64,000 bases of DNA from Pyrenopolyporus hunteri (Eukaryota > Ascomycota > Sordariomycetes > Xylariales > Hypoxylaceae), in contig CADCXC010000043.1 in the NCBI GenBank assembly GCA_902806595.1, forward strand, positions 186,001-250,000, given 5' to 3'. The notes under the pieces are model-generated. The model did no database searches. It was not told the DNA's origin and was given only the letters and a program-made list of their open reading frames with translations. Shown here one piece after another: positions 11,975 through 25,012 of the stretch (position 1 is its first letter; each line of letters starts with the position of its first letter). The position numbers and the translations under genes are program-made.

Positions 11975-14900
11975 ATGGCCAAGGACGACAACCTTGGTGA
12001 GAATTAGCATTACCGCCGCATCCATTGGTGCCAACGAGTCTATCTTATTAAAAAGACACTAATTATGGATTTTATTTTTTATCAGACCATCGTCCCCCAG
12101 GGAAACCGTCGCCAATGAGCGCGGCACAACCCTCGTCTTATATAGCACAGAGCCACCGCGAACATCACCCCGAATCTCGACCCCGATCCCCGCAGCGACG
12201 TCGAACCAAGCTACCCAGAGGAAAGCAGCCGACACATGCCGCCAGTGAAGAGAAAGGTTCAACCCACCACGAAGACGAAGACGACGACGAAGACGACGAC
12301 GAGGGCTGGTTTGCGGTACGGGGTATCATTGGCGAAAAGAAATCGGGTCGAGGCAAGATTTATTACCTGGTAGATTGGGAAGGCGCCGATAAGAACGGCG
12401 AACCGCATAAGCCATCCTGGGTAGGCCTGCCTTATTTTCTCTCTTGCGCCCCTCGTCGTAGCCGAGTCGTGGTAGAACGTCGACTAAACTGATCTAGGAA
12501 CCGGAACGCAACCTAACGGCCGCTGCGATAATTGCCTGGGAGGAGGAGAGAGAGAAAGTCGCGACTGCATCTCCGTCTAAGTCTAAGTCTAAGGCTAAGG
12601 CGAACTCATCTCCTGTAGCTGGCCATAAGGTTACTCCCACATTACAAAAACCCGACGTTTGGGATAGTGACTCCATTCAGCCATCTACTCGGCGCCGACA
12701 GGATCGCGAAAAGAAGCGCCCCTTCCAAGACCAAGCTGACCAGGCGCCTGAGTCTGGCAAGGAAGGTTCGAATAAGCGGCGACTTACCAAGAGTCTGTTG
12801 AAATCTTCAAATCGCGACCGCCGTGCGCCAACGCCCTCCGGAAGCCTATTCAGGAAGCCTACAAGGCTAAGCAGCAACAACTCGGGTAAATCTTCTCTCA
12901 ATTCCCGGGGAAAGTTGGACCATCGACGAACTCACATCCTGGCTGGGCCGTCTCGGAATCGTTTGTCTAATGTGGATCGGGATCTATCCGTGCCACTAGA
13001 CTCACAGCAAACAGGTAGTCAGCAGTCTTTTCAGTCTACTCATGCGCATACGACAGCACCTCGCCAATCTGAGCTAGGGACAGAAGACCAGAGGGTCATA
13101 CCAGATTCTCAGGCGTTATCTGGGTTCTCGGTTTCTGAGGCACAGGACAGTGTCCCGAACTCCCCAACTCTACTTAGAATAAACCAGGTCCAGGGACAAG
13201 TCGTTACTGCCTCTCGGCGGAGCTTCCAGTCTTCCCTCAGCCTCTCAACAGAGATCCCTTCGCGCCAGCCCGATCATCCTCTCGGTACTAGCATTGGGAA
13301 TTTATCAGCTTCAGCCTTCATTATCGGGACTAGTGTGGGCTCAACTGGCCCCGCGGATTCGCAAAACGCTAGAAGCAGAGGGTATCCCTCATTTTCCACG
13401 CAGGGGAGCTTCAACCTCAACCTTACTCTTCCAACTAGTCGACCTGGTAGTTTTACATCTACGATAGCCCCAAAGTCGGCTTCGGATGAGCATATCTCTG
13501 CGGCAAGCGTGAGTCAGAATCAGAACCAGAACCAGACCCCCATAAACGGCGATTCAGCGGAATCCCAGCAAAGCAGTTCGCAGGCGGCTCAAGTTGTAGC
13601 GCCTCTTAATAGCCAACAGGGGGGACTCGCTACACATAGCCAGGTCTTTACCGTTTACGACGACGATTTGGTCAGGCCCAGCGCTACATCAAGGAACCTC
13701 GGATCTCAACACGATTCGCAGGGTTCAAGTCAGGCTTTAAGCGAATTGGACGGTAATACTAGGAGCGCATCGTTTTCAAAGAGCCATCAAGCCGAATCAG
13801 AACTCGTTCCGAGTCATATAGAATTACTACAAAGCCCTCCCAAAGTACTAGCCAATAGTATTGAAGGGAACGAAAGGCCTGCTGGCCAGCTCGGATCTAT
13901 AACTTCGAGTCGTAGTGACCGTCTACCGGCTACGTCACAGCCGGCCGCACATGCGGACATGGATAGCGATCAACATACCCCGCTCTCCGCGCGTGAGAGG
14001 CTGAGAGCAATCAGACAGGCCACCTTCGCCGACTTAGATGAAACCTTTACGGTCTCGACGGATTCTCGTGGGGCCGACGCTAGCGTGGGCCCTTCGACGG
14101 CGGCACAAGTCAGCGTCCAGGAAGCGCAGGTCGTCCAGCCCCCTGCTTCCCGAGATATCAGTCCCCTAACCCCGGTACAGTTAACATCTCCATCTTTCCT
14201 GGCCCAGTCTCGGGAATCAGCTGCAAACGCGTCATCCTCCGATGCGCAGCAATCGATGGTGCCCGAAAACATGCAACCTCCTGCTAGCCCGGAGAAAGAA
14301 GCCGGTTTAGGAGTAGAAGGGGGCGACCCTGTCGGCGCTGCGTATAGTGCTCATGAAGAACCCATAACCTTAGACCCGTCCGCTCTGACGTTGTCTATTG
14401 AGCATGACATGGACGTCAGCCCGTCTCTACCTGCGCACGATGCTCTTCCATCCAGTCTACAATTGCCGGACGAGTTCGACATACCGCACGAAGAGGCCGA
14501 GACACCTCCGGACTATCCGAGGAGCCTTCTCCCTTACATCCCTACCGGGCCTAATGAGTATCTCATTACTCTTCCATTTTACAACAGCTTCCGGCCGGTA
14601 TATAACGACGTCATTCGCGATAACATAGGGTTGATCAGCGAATACAGTGCGTCGTTCAGCGTTTCCCCCCACCAGGAACCACACCCCGCGACCGTGTCAA
14701 AGCTGGATGAGATGTTCTCCCGTCTTTTCGACTTGTGCGACCTACCGCCTTTCATGGAGACTACTCCATCCATGACGCCTTCTGAGATTACAAGGCATGT
14801 GATTGGCACCAATGCCAAGTTCGCATTTGTCACTGAGCTGCTCGTCTTGCTGGCCGAGCTGAATTCTGATAAAAAGATCCTCATTCTAGCACGTCCTGGA

Positions 14901-16654
14901 AAGGTCATGGACTTTCTCGGCGATGTTATTGAGACGAAAGGTTACCGTTATATCCGATCCGGCGTAGAGATCGTCGGCCCTTTGACCGCTAAGCACGCCC
15001 TAACGGTTGCCATTTCATCAACTGCTGACAAACCCTCGTCAATCCCTGAAGATGTCGATGCGGTTATAGCGTTTGACCACACCTACCAGCCAGAGTTGCT
15101 TCCGCCAGCCGTTCGAGAGCGTTCTCGCCTACTGCTGGTTCTAACTAATACGTGTTCCATTCAACACCTTAACATGCGTATTTCAGAGAACTTGGATCCG
15201 TTGGAACGTAAAAAGATCCTTGCTCTTGCGCTGGTTAAGGCCATGCGATACATAGAAGATGTCGATGAGTCTCTGATTACCAAGCTTGACGTGGCAGCAG
15301 TAACTTTCTCCAAATACATCCAGGACCCGGATGACGATGACTTTTATTGGGAGCCTCAGGAGGTGCCGGAGGACGTATTTGAGGATTTACACAACACTAA
15401 CTCCGGAGAGTTGGCACCGCAATCCGTCCTAGGAAGCCTAGGGACAGACCAACTTCCTGGGAGCCGGAAGAGGTCTCACGGAGTAAGTTGGCCTGCTATT
15501 GGATGTGCTTTGTCTTAAGTATCTAACTTGCGGATAGGACGAGGATAACGAGACATCCTCTAAGCGTCTTCGAGTATCGCAGCCTACCGTTGTGACTCAT
15601 GTGAGTCATATCAGCGATTCACTTAAAGACCTTATCGGAGACGACTTGGCGGACGAGTCGCCCAAGGCTACGCTCTCTATATCGGTTAGCAAATTGGAGG
15701 CGTTATCATCCAAGGTTAGTTCGGTATAATAGTAGGTGTCGTTATAAATTCTAGGCTAATCTACCCTAGATTACGAGCCTCGAGGCTGGATTGGCAGAGA
15801 GCAAGGAGCGAGAGATGCAATTCCGCCAACTCAGCGATCGAACCAAGAGGGAGGTCGACGATTACGCTTCTACGGTCAACATTGTGCAACAGAAGTATAT
15901 GGTTGCTCTGAAGGACCGAGGAACTTACGAAGATAACTACTACAAGGCTAAAGAGGAAGCCTTGGGGGCAGCGGCGAGCCTCGAGTCTAGCCACAAGGAA
16001 AATGAGGAGCTAAAGCAGAAGGTCGCGGAGTTGCAAGGACAGCTAGCCGCGGCGAAGGAATCGCTACTTAAGTCCTCAAATCCCGACCTTGTTAGGATGG
16101 TACGATTGGAGGGGGAGCTTGAGGAGTCAAAGCTCAAGGTACAGCAACTAGAAAAGAAGGCTACATTGGCATGGAATGACATGGAGTATGCCAAAGAGGC
16201 CTACCAGAGCGCAGCTCAGAGAGCCGGGGAACTTCAGTCCGAGAATCGTCTGCTCCAACGACGGGTCGAGGAACTTGCTCGTAAAGCCGAGGCGAATGTC
16301 GTCGAAGTGAACCGAATTTACGCCGCGAGTGAGACCAAGGAACTATTGCGAATGATCAACGAGCAGAAGAGCATCGTCCGCGACCGAGAGACGGAGCTTG
16401 GCCGAGTCAAGGACGAGCTTAAAACGCTGAAGGAGAGCCGAAGGGGCACGAGACAGAGTAGTGTTCCTCGAAGCCCGCGACTGAGCGCCTTCGGCGTTAA
16501 CAGTCCTCGAAACGGCGGCCGCGCTAAGGGCAGCTCTAGCAGCCGGGGTACTAGTCCTGCTCCGGCAACGGGGATCTTCGAGACCGGAGCCGGAAACGGT
16601 ACTCCAGCCCCTAACAACCGAGCTTCCCATCTGCGAGAATCATCTCGATTCTAA
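11975..16654 (+). CDS. cdp-2: Chromodomain protein with HDA-complex subunit 2/3-like domain and C-terminal coiled coil (CDP-2-like)
   Basis: The model has five exons (11975-11996, 12086-12420, 12498-15482, 15538-15714, 15770-16654), giving 1467 residues. The 22-nt first exon is inferred: its donor CTTG|GTGAGA joins acceptor TTATCAG in frame with the ATG at 12115, which is the fallback start (1450 residues). A chromodomain lies at about 81-135, after an Asp/Glu run, with YYLVDWEG and a WEPERNL end. A long disordered Ser/Gln-rich region (about 150-780) has several SQ and TQ sites. Residues about 787-1050 match the HDA1-complex subunit 2/3 fold, a helicase-C-like domain (core KILILARPGK). Residues about 1175-1390 form a charged coiled coil, then a basic tail. 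In Neurospora, CDP-2 works with HP1, HDA-1 and CHAP in heterochromatic histone deacetylation, and that nuclear role is the likely one here. The third aromatic of the methyl-lysine cage appears to be Ala. The family match is stronger than the exact orthology. Confidence 0.85.
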
Positions 16655-18641
16655 CCGCCTTAAGATACTTTTACACCCCTAGCCGCATGGTTCTACATAG
16701 GACGACAACGTCCGCCTAGTCATCTCCGGTATATTACGACTCATCATGATTCCCCTGCGCCAACGAATATTACTTACGCAGAACGACGGCAATGAATAGA
16801 GGGTCTCTCTGATTCCTACTTCGTTTTTTCTCCGTTTCTTTGACTTCGTTATCGTCCTTTTTACCCCCTCCGTATACTCCCGCGGGAGGAGGGCCGCATC
16901 GCGTTGTATTCACTGCGTTTGGGTGTGCTAAGATTGCATCGGACCGGAAGGCTTTCCGTCCCCCCTTTTTTTCGGTTTCCTGTTATTGTTTCCTTCGACG
17001 CGGAGGCGAGGCCATTCCGGTTTTTTGAGGCGGAGAATGCACCGCTATAACTAGCCGTGACTCTTTCTTGACCTGATCAATTATCGGGCTAAACATATAC
17101 ATCCATCTTAGGTAGATGGGTGATGGGTATTGGGTCATTGACAACCCTAACACCCTCTGGCATAGCTGCTATTGCTGCTAACGCTACTACTACCACTACC
17201 GTTGAGTTGTACGAGGAGGAGGCGTGGATAGGCGGACGGAAGGGAAAGGGGAAAGCAGAGAGAGAACAGGAAAGAAAAAAAAAGAGAAGGTAGCGGAGGA
17301 AGATGTACTTTTGCAGAGAGTGTACCGCGTGCGAAGTGAATCCGCCCCAAAAATTCGCGTTGCGTTGTGTTGTGTTGCATTTGCAGACCATTCGCCCCCG
17401 GTCCACGGTATCGGTTTCTCAGTCCCAGTCCTCTTGCTGGGCTAGTGAATACGCGATATTGCTTTTGATAACACCTACTATCTTCGTGCTATTCGTGCTA
17501 TTAGTTCATGCCGAGTTCGCCAGTACGCGCCCATCACCGGGGTTTATAACCCCCGTTTACTCCTTTCCCTTCTACCTACCCTCCCTTTTTTAAAGGAATA
17601 TAGGGAGGTAAGGAGATTAACACATATTTATCCATGCGTAGTAGTAGGATTCTTGAACTCGCTTGACGAAGTGATCATAGACGTAAGATACCTACCTCCT
17701 ACACAGATCATGCGGTAGGTATAACGTATAAAGAAGGCTATAGGACATATGTAGATAGTCCCAAGGCTTACACAGGTATTCGACCAATCCCACCTCGGAC
17801 ACCTGAGCTTAGGCAAGTAGGCTGCTCAGACCGGGAGTGGGTCTGGGTCTGGGTCCGGAGCAACGGAAGACGGGAGAGCCGAAATACCTACCACTTCTTC
17901 CTGCCCCGGTATATCTACCTACATTACGAATATTCGGGATACACGTTACCTATCGAGTCTGGATAATAGACGATACGGTACGGCGTAATACAGCAGGTAA
18001 TACAGTAGAACAGGGGTGCGTGGTTACAGCCCGGAGAATTACGGGAGAAATAAGGGAGATATACCTACCTGGGTATATATATCCTCCAGGAATCAGAAAA
18101 CGAGACCGCCTTCTACAATGCTTCTCTTCGCTCTTCTCTTGCTCTTTTCTTTTTACCTGGTAAACTCCTAGAGAAAAGGGGGGAGAAAAAATCCGTGCGT
18201 CTAAACCAGATATGTTTTATACCGTCAGGCGTAGAAAGCAGCAGCAGCAGCGGCAGTAGTTGTAGTTGTTGTAGTTGTAGTAAAAAAACGTAGTAGTGAG
18301 TAGTTGTTGTTGTTGTAATAGGAGTAGTAGACATATACACAATGCGGCGGGAAAACACAACCAACAACTACAACGCAAGCCCGGGGTTTTCCCCTCGAGA
18401 TTTTGTCTCTCCCTTTTCTCCTCTTGCCCGCGAGCCTGCATGCCTGCCTGCCTTTCTTTCTCTTTCTCTTTCTCTCTCTCCCGTTAGGATCCCCGTCGCA
18501 TACACCTCTATACATACGTACGTTTATATGTATCTCGTCGCCAGTTCCAACATCCGCTTCACTTTGCTCCTCGTTCGTTGGGTCCGTCGGGCGAAGGGAG
18601 GGAGAGGACTATGGCTTCGATGTAATGTAGTCTCCCGGGGC
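16655..18641. other. Convergent intergenic spacer
   Basis: This spacer separates the 3' ends of the chromodomain gene (plus) and cox6 (minus), so it should hold both 3' UTRs. It carries a trinucleotide-repeat block (listed separately) and a CT-rich stretch around 18400-18482. The short frames here are explained by these tracts, and no gene is supported. Confidence 0.6.
18236..18330. repeat. Imperfect trinucleotide repeat block (CAG/TAG/TTG)
   Basis: A run of GCAGCAGCAGCGG passes into TAGTTG and TTGTTGTTG units, broken by an A7 run. It is read in several frames as polyleucine, polythreonine or polytyrosine, none of which looks like a real protein. Confidence 0.75.
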
Positions 18642-19603
18642 TTATTTAGCCTCGTCGGGGTATAGGTCCTCCTTAAGGACGACGCCGAGCTCTTCGCGTA
18701 GAGGCTTCAGCTCGTCGAGGTACTGCTGGTATTGTTCCTTGTTCTCGACCTTGGCCTTGATGCCCTCGAAGATGCGGACGGCCGTGGGGAAGTCGTTGAC
18801 GCGGCGGGCAGCGCGCAGGGCGGCCTCGACGACCGAGGGCGAGGGCACTAGATCGTAGGCGAACGCGTTGTTTAAGTTGCGCTGCGGATGCACGTTAGCT
18901 CGACTGTTTTGCTCTTATCTTTGGCCCTCTCTTTTTCGTCTGGGGTGGGCTGATGTCGTAATGCGAGGCATCATCGATGAGATGTGGGGATAGTGGGTCG
19001 ACCCAGCTGAGTTTCAGAGAAAGCGTAACCGTGGTAAAGAAATCGCGAAGCCGGGAGAACAGAGCAATAGAGAGAATCCTGGCTGAACTCGGGAGGGGTT
19101 CGACGAACCTGGAGCTCGAACACATCCTGCACTTTTTCGAATTCGCTCTCGTATCTGTACGGAGAAAGCTCGGGTTAGCAGCTGGTTTAGAATTATCGTG
19201 TGTTGCAACCCGTCCGCGGACCAATTGAGCGATATTAAAGCTCCCACAGCCCGATCCGATAATCAATTGAACACCGTAGTCGTCTTAAAGTGTCACAATC
19301 GAGCTCAATTGGGGCGGGATATAATTTGTTTTTATGTTGTTTTGTGCGGACTCGTCGGAGCTGCCCGACGACGGTAGCGAAAAACTAGAATCCTCCTCAC
19401 CTGGCAGTAAATTCCTCAAACGTCTCCTCGTGGTGCGCAGCGGCTTTTCGAGACACGGTGGTGCTGAAGTTGAGGCTCGAGCCGGCAACTAGGCCGGGGA
19501 CGAGGGATGCGGCGGATCGGGTGGCAGCGACGGGTCGGTTTGCGCGGAAGAAGCTCTTGGAGGGCCCGCGCGAGGCAATTCTGAGGAGGGACATGGACGA
19601 CAT
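18642..19603 (-). CDS. cox6: Cytochrome c oxidase subunit VI (Cox6, mammalian subunit Va homologue)
   Basis: Nuclear-encoded structural subunit of respiratory complex IV on the matrix side of the mitochondrial inner membrane. The gene reads on the minus strand in three exons (19603-19401, 19154-19109, 18881-18642) and gives 162 residues, the usual size for the precursor. The N-terminus is Arg/Ser/Ala-rich with almost no acidic residues until about residue 55, as expected of a mitochondrial targeting sequence. The mature part begins near ETFEEFTARYE, continues through the 46-nt second exon (FEKVQDVFELQ), and ends with the highly conserved RNLNNAFAYDLVPSP and AARRVNDFPTAVRIFEG segments and the family's LYPDEA-type C-terminus. 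Only this splicing restores the FELQRNLNN junction, so the model is secure. It diverges from the elongase gene across a 2.7 kb spacer. Confidence 0.96.
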
Positions 19604-19775
19604 CTCTTTTATGCTATGCTAAATTAGGAGAGAGGAAGAGAGAGGGAGAGACGGATGAAAAAGGAAAAAAAAGAGGAAATAGGTTGTTGCTGTTGAAGAG
19701 TGGAGAGTGGTTTGTTTGGTTGTTACTTCGGGTGTGACGAGGATGTGAAAAAAATTAAAGGTGAGGAATATAGAT

Positions 19776-19829
19776 AGTGGTGGTGGTGGTGGTGATGGTG
19801 GTAGCAGTGGTGGCAGTGGTGGTAGTGGC
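19776..19829 (+). repeat. (GGT)n imperfect microsatellite
   Basis: GGT/GTG triplets with A and C interruptions run for about 54 bases, about 170 bases upstream of the cox6 start codon on the minus strand, in its presumed promoter. Confidence 0.8.
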
Positions 19830-21340
19830 GTTGTGTGGGTTAGGTACCTTTCTCTCTTTTTTTTTTTTTTCTTTCTCTTCCCTCTCAGCCAAATGAAAAA
19901 GAGATGTTGCGAAAATGGAGATAAATGGGTGGGCTGTGATTCGATTTAGCGACCCCCCAGTTCGAAGAAACTCAAAAGCGTCAATCCTAACTGCAAACAA
20001 ATTCTCACATCGAATGATGAAGTGCGGCCAGGAAGGAAATGGGGAGAAAAAATGGGGAGAAATGGACGGCCGGCTCACAAAAGGACGTGCCCTCATTGGC
20101 TCCTCGGCCATCGGCGTGTGGAGCTGAATGCTATACAGTACTATGGTAGGCCTGTTACAGGCGAGCTAGGCGGGCATAGCAGGTGCTGGTGAGCTCACTT
20201 TCCTGCTAAACAGGGTTAGCTAGCTGCCATCTTAAGCGTGATGGTCCGAGCGCCGGTCACCTCCTTCGCGCCAACTTTCCCATTACTTCTACCTGCTATA
20301 ATAACTGCCATCCTCTTTCCCTTAGGCTGCCGTTCGTGTCAGTTTCCCGCATCGGCCTTCCAAGCTTCCGACGTCATTCGCCATCTTCGTCAACTATCGA
20401 AAATGCTACATGTATCACATACATATAGGATTAACGATGCTACCTCACCCAACACGTCCCCTTCTCACTATGCCCAACTTTATATTATCGTCGCCTAAGG
20501 TTTGCCGCATAGTCCTGTGGCTCCTACGGCTTGAACCTTCGCCGCTGGCCTTTAGGTGTCGGTTCACGCTGCCGCATTTACGTCTGAAAGATATTATAGA
20601 GCAATTAGAGCGTCTATTATATATAGTCTCCAAGTGGAACTCACTAAGATAGATTTTTTATAAGCGAAAATCGCAAGCACCTCTACTCATTTCATATCTG
20701 AAAGCTCCTATAACGTCGGTAAGTATCGCTTAATAGACGATGCTGGGCTACTTAGGAACCCAACCGCGTCTTCCATCCGACATCTTACATCTCCTAGGCT
20801 CTTTTCTTTTCTCGAAAACTTAAAAGTATGCTGAGACTTGCCGGATACACATGCTCCTTTAAAGACAACCTGTCGGGCGGTTAACAAAGCCGATTGTCTC
20901 CATTATAGCGGAACCGCGGAAATCACAAGGTGATGTAAAGTCCTATATAAGGTAAAGCGTGTGTTCACCAGCCACTATCCAGCCACGGACATTCTCCTCC
21001 ACGCGAGATTATCTGCTGCATGTACATAGTATCACAAGCTCTTATTGGCAAACAGTCTTGCCCTTTGCATGCTCGCTGGGGCTAATGTAGGGAGTTGAGC
21101 CGTTTCCTAGGATTTACATCTGAATGCGCGTCGAAGTTCATTACCGACAAGAAAGAGACCCATATTTCGAAATTGGCCGAGGTTGAGCTATCCTCTTTCT
21201 CTCTTGGCTAAACAAGTAAACACGCCCTATACCTTGAGTAAGCAAAAGGATACGTTTCTATAAGGTCCAGGATAGGAGGTAGGTAAGGTACCTATAGATG
21301 CTCACTTAAGATGGATGATAAGATAAACAACAGATATGTA

Positions 21341-21380
21341 ATACCACACCTACCTTACCTACCTAGGTACCTAGGCACCC
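21341..21380. repeat. TACCTAGGTA-family palindromic motif
   Basis: Tandem ACCT units form a near-perfect palindrome around CCTACCTAGGTACCTAGG. It is one of the clearest copies of the dispersed family in the window. Confidence 0.65.
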
Positions 21381-22349
21381 AAGATCTCGATAAAATCGAT
21401 TCCTAAATCCGTCATTCTACCCATGATCCTGCTTCCCGTAGTACCATTGTATTGTACATGCATCCGTACATTATACACGTAGGTAGGTGTGCAAGGCCTT
21501 GGGGATAGGAGAAGATAATGACATTATGTAGCGAATGGATCGATCCCCATTGTAAATAAATCCAATGGGATAGGGATTATACATATAGGTATGTACATGT
21601 CAGTCAATGCGCGCTTTATGCTGACATAGTACCCATAGGAGTTAAGTACATTATTACGGGTACAAACATGCAGAAAGGTTGCGCGGATACCCACGAGTCA
21701 GGTACCCCAACTATACGCGGATTTGTACTTTGAGAGTATCGTTCTGGTAGATTACACGACGACGCATACATGAGGAGCACGCTCCATCGGACTCGATAGA
21801 TACTTCCTCCGTAGGTACATAAAAAGTATAACCCGGTACACAATAGAAGCTGGACAGCCTTATCCAAAAGTCCGGTCGCCGAAGGTCCCGCCAATTCCGA
21901 TCGGTAGGTACCTCTGTCATCCTTGCGCGACAAGGTCAATAACACAATCCGCCAATGGGAAGTCGCATACGTCGGTATCCCCTTTTGTTGGCGTGGAGTT
22001 TTAATGAAGCAGAACCAAAAAAGCCCGTTCCTCTCAACTTTTTTTTTTTTTTTCCCATCTTCACGAGATCCGACAATCGAGGTTCTCACAGATCCCCAAT
22101 CTTCTCTTTTTCCCTTTCCCTTTTTCTACCTCTTCCCTTTTTTAAATCCCACGACCCGGCGAGTCAATCGCAGGTCTCTAATACTTTTTCGAGTCACTCC
22201 TTCAAGCACACCCCTTTCTCCTTCAACCCCGGGGAGCGATCGTCGCGGATAGACTTGCTGATTCCCATCTTCCGTCGAACCCGAGCGCATGTTGTCGCGC
22301 GAATTCGGCTACAAACTTCAATTGTGTCGAACGTAGACTGCCCTACATC

Positions 22350-23555
22350 ATGGCTTCTACAGCTCCCGCCGCCCTCTGGGAGGCTCTCCCTGTCCCGACT
22401 CTCGACCGGCCCTTCGGCGTAAAACTATGGCCCTACTTCAGTAAGGCTTTCGAGGCGGTCGTGGGCTACCCTGCCGAAGATTTCCGGTTTGTGGCCGGCA
22501 AGACGCCAATGTCCACGATGAAGGAGACGCTTAGCTTCATTATTGTATACTACGCCATCATCTTCGGTGGCCGGGAGTTTATGCGCAACCGGGAGCCTTT
22601 CAAGATGAAGGCTCTCTTCTTGATCCACAACTTTTACCTTACCGCTATTAGCGGTATACTTCTAGCGTTGTTTATCGAGCAATTACTTCCCACCGTTGTT
22701 CGTCACGGCATCTTCTATGCCATCTGCGACGCCGACGGCGGTTGGACCCAGCCATTGGTGGTTCTCTACTACGTGAGTCTTTTTTTGCCCTTGACAAGTC
22801 CTGTTCGTGTCCAAAGGATTGGCTAACCCATGGCAGCTGAATTACCTCACCAAGTACCTAGAACTGTTGGACACCGTCTTCCTATTCTTAAAGAAGAAGC
22901 CGTTGAGTAAGCACAGATCCTTGATGAACGAGCAAGAGTAATCTTTCTAACGAATGCGAATAGCGTTCCTTCACTGTTACCACCACGGCGCTACCGCGTT
23001 CCTCTGCTACACTCAGCTCATCGGTTCCACTTCCGTGTCGTGGGTTGTGATCACCCTCAACTTGACCGTCCACGTCGTTATGTACTGGTACTACTTCCAG
23101 AGCGCCCGGGGCATCCGAATCTGGTGGAAGGAGTGGATCACCCGTCTGCAGATCATCCAGTTCATCATTGACCTCGGTATGTCAACTTTTCGCTAGAAAT
23201 ACTTCCGGGTTGAGTTTGAAGGGGACTAACTGGTGTTTCAGGATTTGTCTACTTTGCTTCCTACACGTACTTCACGTCTACTTACTTCGAGTGGCTGCCG
23301 AGCGCGGGCAAGTGTGCTGGAGAGGAGTTCGCTGCCTTCGCTGGTATCGGCACCCTAACTTCTTACCTCGTCCTCTTCATCTCCTTCTACTTCGCTACGT
23401 ATAAGAAGGACCACAAGGCGCCTAGCACGCGCAAGACCCTTCGCCGTATGTCGCAGGCTCCCCTTCCGGACCACCACACGGTCGCGAGCGCTACGCACGC
23501 CCATACTACAGGAATCAAGACAAACGGTGTTACGACACGATCCCGGAAGGCTTAA
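22350..23555 (+). CDS. ELO-family very-long-chain fatty-acid elongase (3-ketoacyl-CoA synthase)
   Basis: This is a polytopic ER membrane enzyme that condenses malonyl-CoA with long-chain acyl-CoA, the first step of fatty-acid elongation for sphingolipids and membranes. Four exons (22350-22772, 22837-22906, 22964-23176, 23242-23555) give 339 residues, in the normal 300-350 range of yeast Elo2/Elo3 relatives. The diagnostic motifs are intact: KYLELLDT at 147-154, the catalytic histidine box HCYHH at 168-172 (its first codons straddle intron 2) and HVVMYWYY just after. About seven hydrophobic segments are evident. The C-terminal tail is basic and hydrophilic (KKDHKAP, RKTLRR), and its last residues SRKA do not make a classical KKXX signal. 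Whether it is closer to Elo2 or Elo3 cannot be told by eye. Confidence 0.95.
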
Positions 23556-25012
23556 GAGCACGGTGTCAGTGTTTGCTAGCCCGGATACGCTCCCCCCGCA
23601 GCTCACGAGATTTGGATCAGTATTTCGCATTGGGGAATTTCGTACGCCGATGTTGATGAACGGCGGACTCGGGTACTACGGACAACGTCCTCTATGACCT
23701 TTCGAGCATTGTATTAGTGGCTTGGTCATGAACGACGAGATAACTCGCAAGAGAGGCTACGACGGGGCACTGGGTGGGGGAGGTTTTAAGTAATATGGTG
23801 TACAACTTAAAGGAGTTTCTTAATAGGAGTTTCGGACGGTTGGGTGATGGTGATAAGGGCATCCGAGGATCTAGGACTGCATGGAAGGACGTTTGCCCAT
23901 GTCACCTCAACATTGTACCCCCTTCGTATCGCATAATCCGGGTCGGCGCTACAAGTCGGAAGAAACGAAAATATGCATAATAGCAGTAATACGATTAAGA
24001 ATCAAAAACCAAAACCGCAGCAACTGCCCCCTGGCACGGTGCAACCTTAAGGCTGACTAGTGAAACATGCAGGTTCCGGGTCTTCCAGGAGAAAGTCTTG
24101 GATATACTTTGGCCGTTTGCAAAGTACATGCGGGATGGAGCAGGGGGGGTCGGGTACCCGGATCTCTTATCGACATAATTCGTGTCGATTCAGCAAGCAC
24201 CAAATACGTATGGCGGGTGCTCCTGGGGAAGGTGTGGTAGACGACTAGACGTTATAAGAATCGTTTAAAATCGAAAACGTGGTGATCAAGCACCTACCTA
24301 ATTCTTGTGCTTCACTATCACAATGTCAACACTGGCAACGTTTCCCCCCCCTATATCCCTCTATACGTAACACCACGCGCCCCCCGAACCTACCTACCTA
24401 CATACCTATAGATAAAGCTGAATATCACGCACTCAAGGTGTACTTTCAATATTGTACTATTTCTGTATCCATCTCATCCCGCCTTGACACCGCCCGCCGC
24501 CACTTTGGGGGCTGAATACTGGAGGCTGAATTTCCTGCATTCGTCTCACAACTCAGCGATAGCTCTTTACCGCCGCTAATACAATGTACGGGACGTCGTA
24601 AATCGGTCTCGTCCAGCATGGCCCCAAAGACGTGATAAGAGATAATAATGGCTTTTATGTAGGTATCTAAGGCTGTGACTACAGCCCAGACAAATCCTCT
24701 CAGCACTTTTGTTGGCTTACGTACTTCTTCAGGGTTTTCAGGACGCCCAAGACGCCATTCGCTTCATCTCTAACCCGGCAGGATCTTTGTGACACCAATA
24801 TGCATTCGCTACCGTCTTTTGGATTGGTTCAGCACCAGCAGTAAGGAGTCTTGCGTTACGCCACTATCTTCCATACCGTTAAGAACGCACTATGTAACCA
24901 CATTCTGGAAGTCCCGCTCGTGTAGAACTATCGCGATGGCCTCATTTCTTCCTTTCCTCCTCGTCTAATACACATGTGCTATGCAGATTGCCTCCAGGGA
25001 AGGCCTATTAAT
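23556..25012. other. Intergenic spacer
   Basis: This is the 3' flank of the elongase gene and the promoter of the lectin-like gene. A polycytosine stretch and CCTACCTACCTACATACCTATAG lie near 24340-24415. No gene is supported. Confidence 0.55.

Larger units (their letters stand above)
19604..22349. other. Divergent promoter region between cox6 and the ELO elongase gene
   Basis: A 2.7 kb spacer separates two divergently transcribed genes. Next to cox6 it holds a CT/GA-rich stretch, a GGT repeat and a T-rich tract (about 19856-19873). On the elongase side there is a pyrimidine-rich leader at about 22030-22150. Motifs of the TACCTAGGTA family occur at 21345-21376. Short frames show nothing recognisable. 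Confidence 0.6.
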
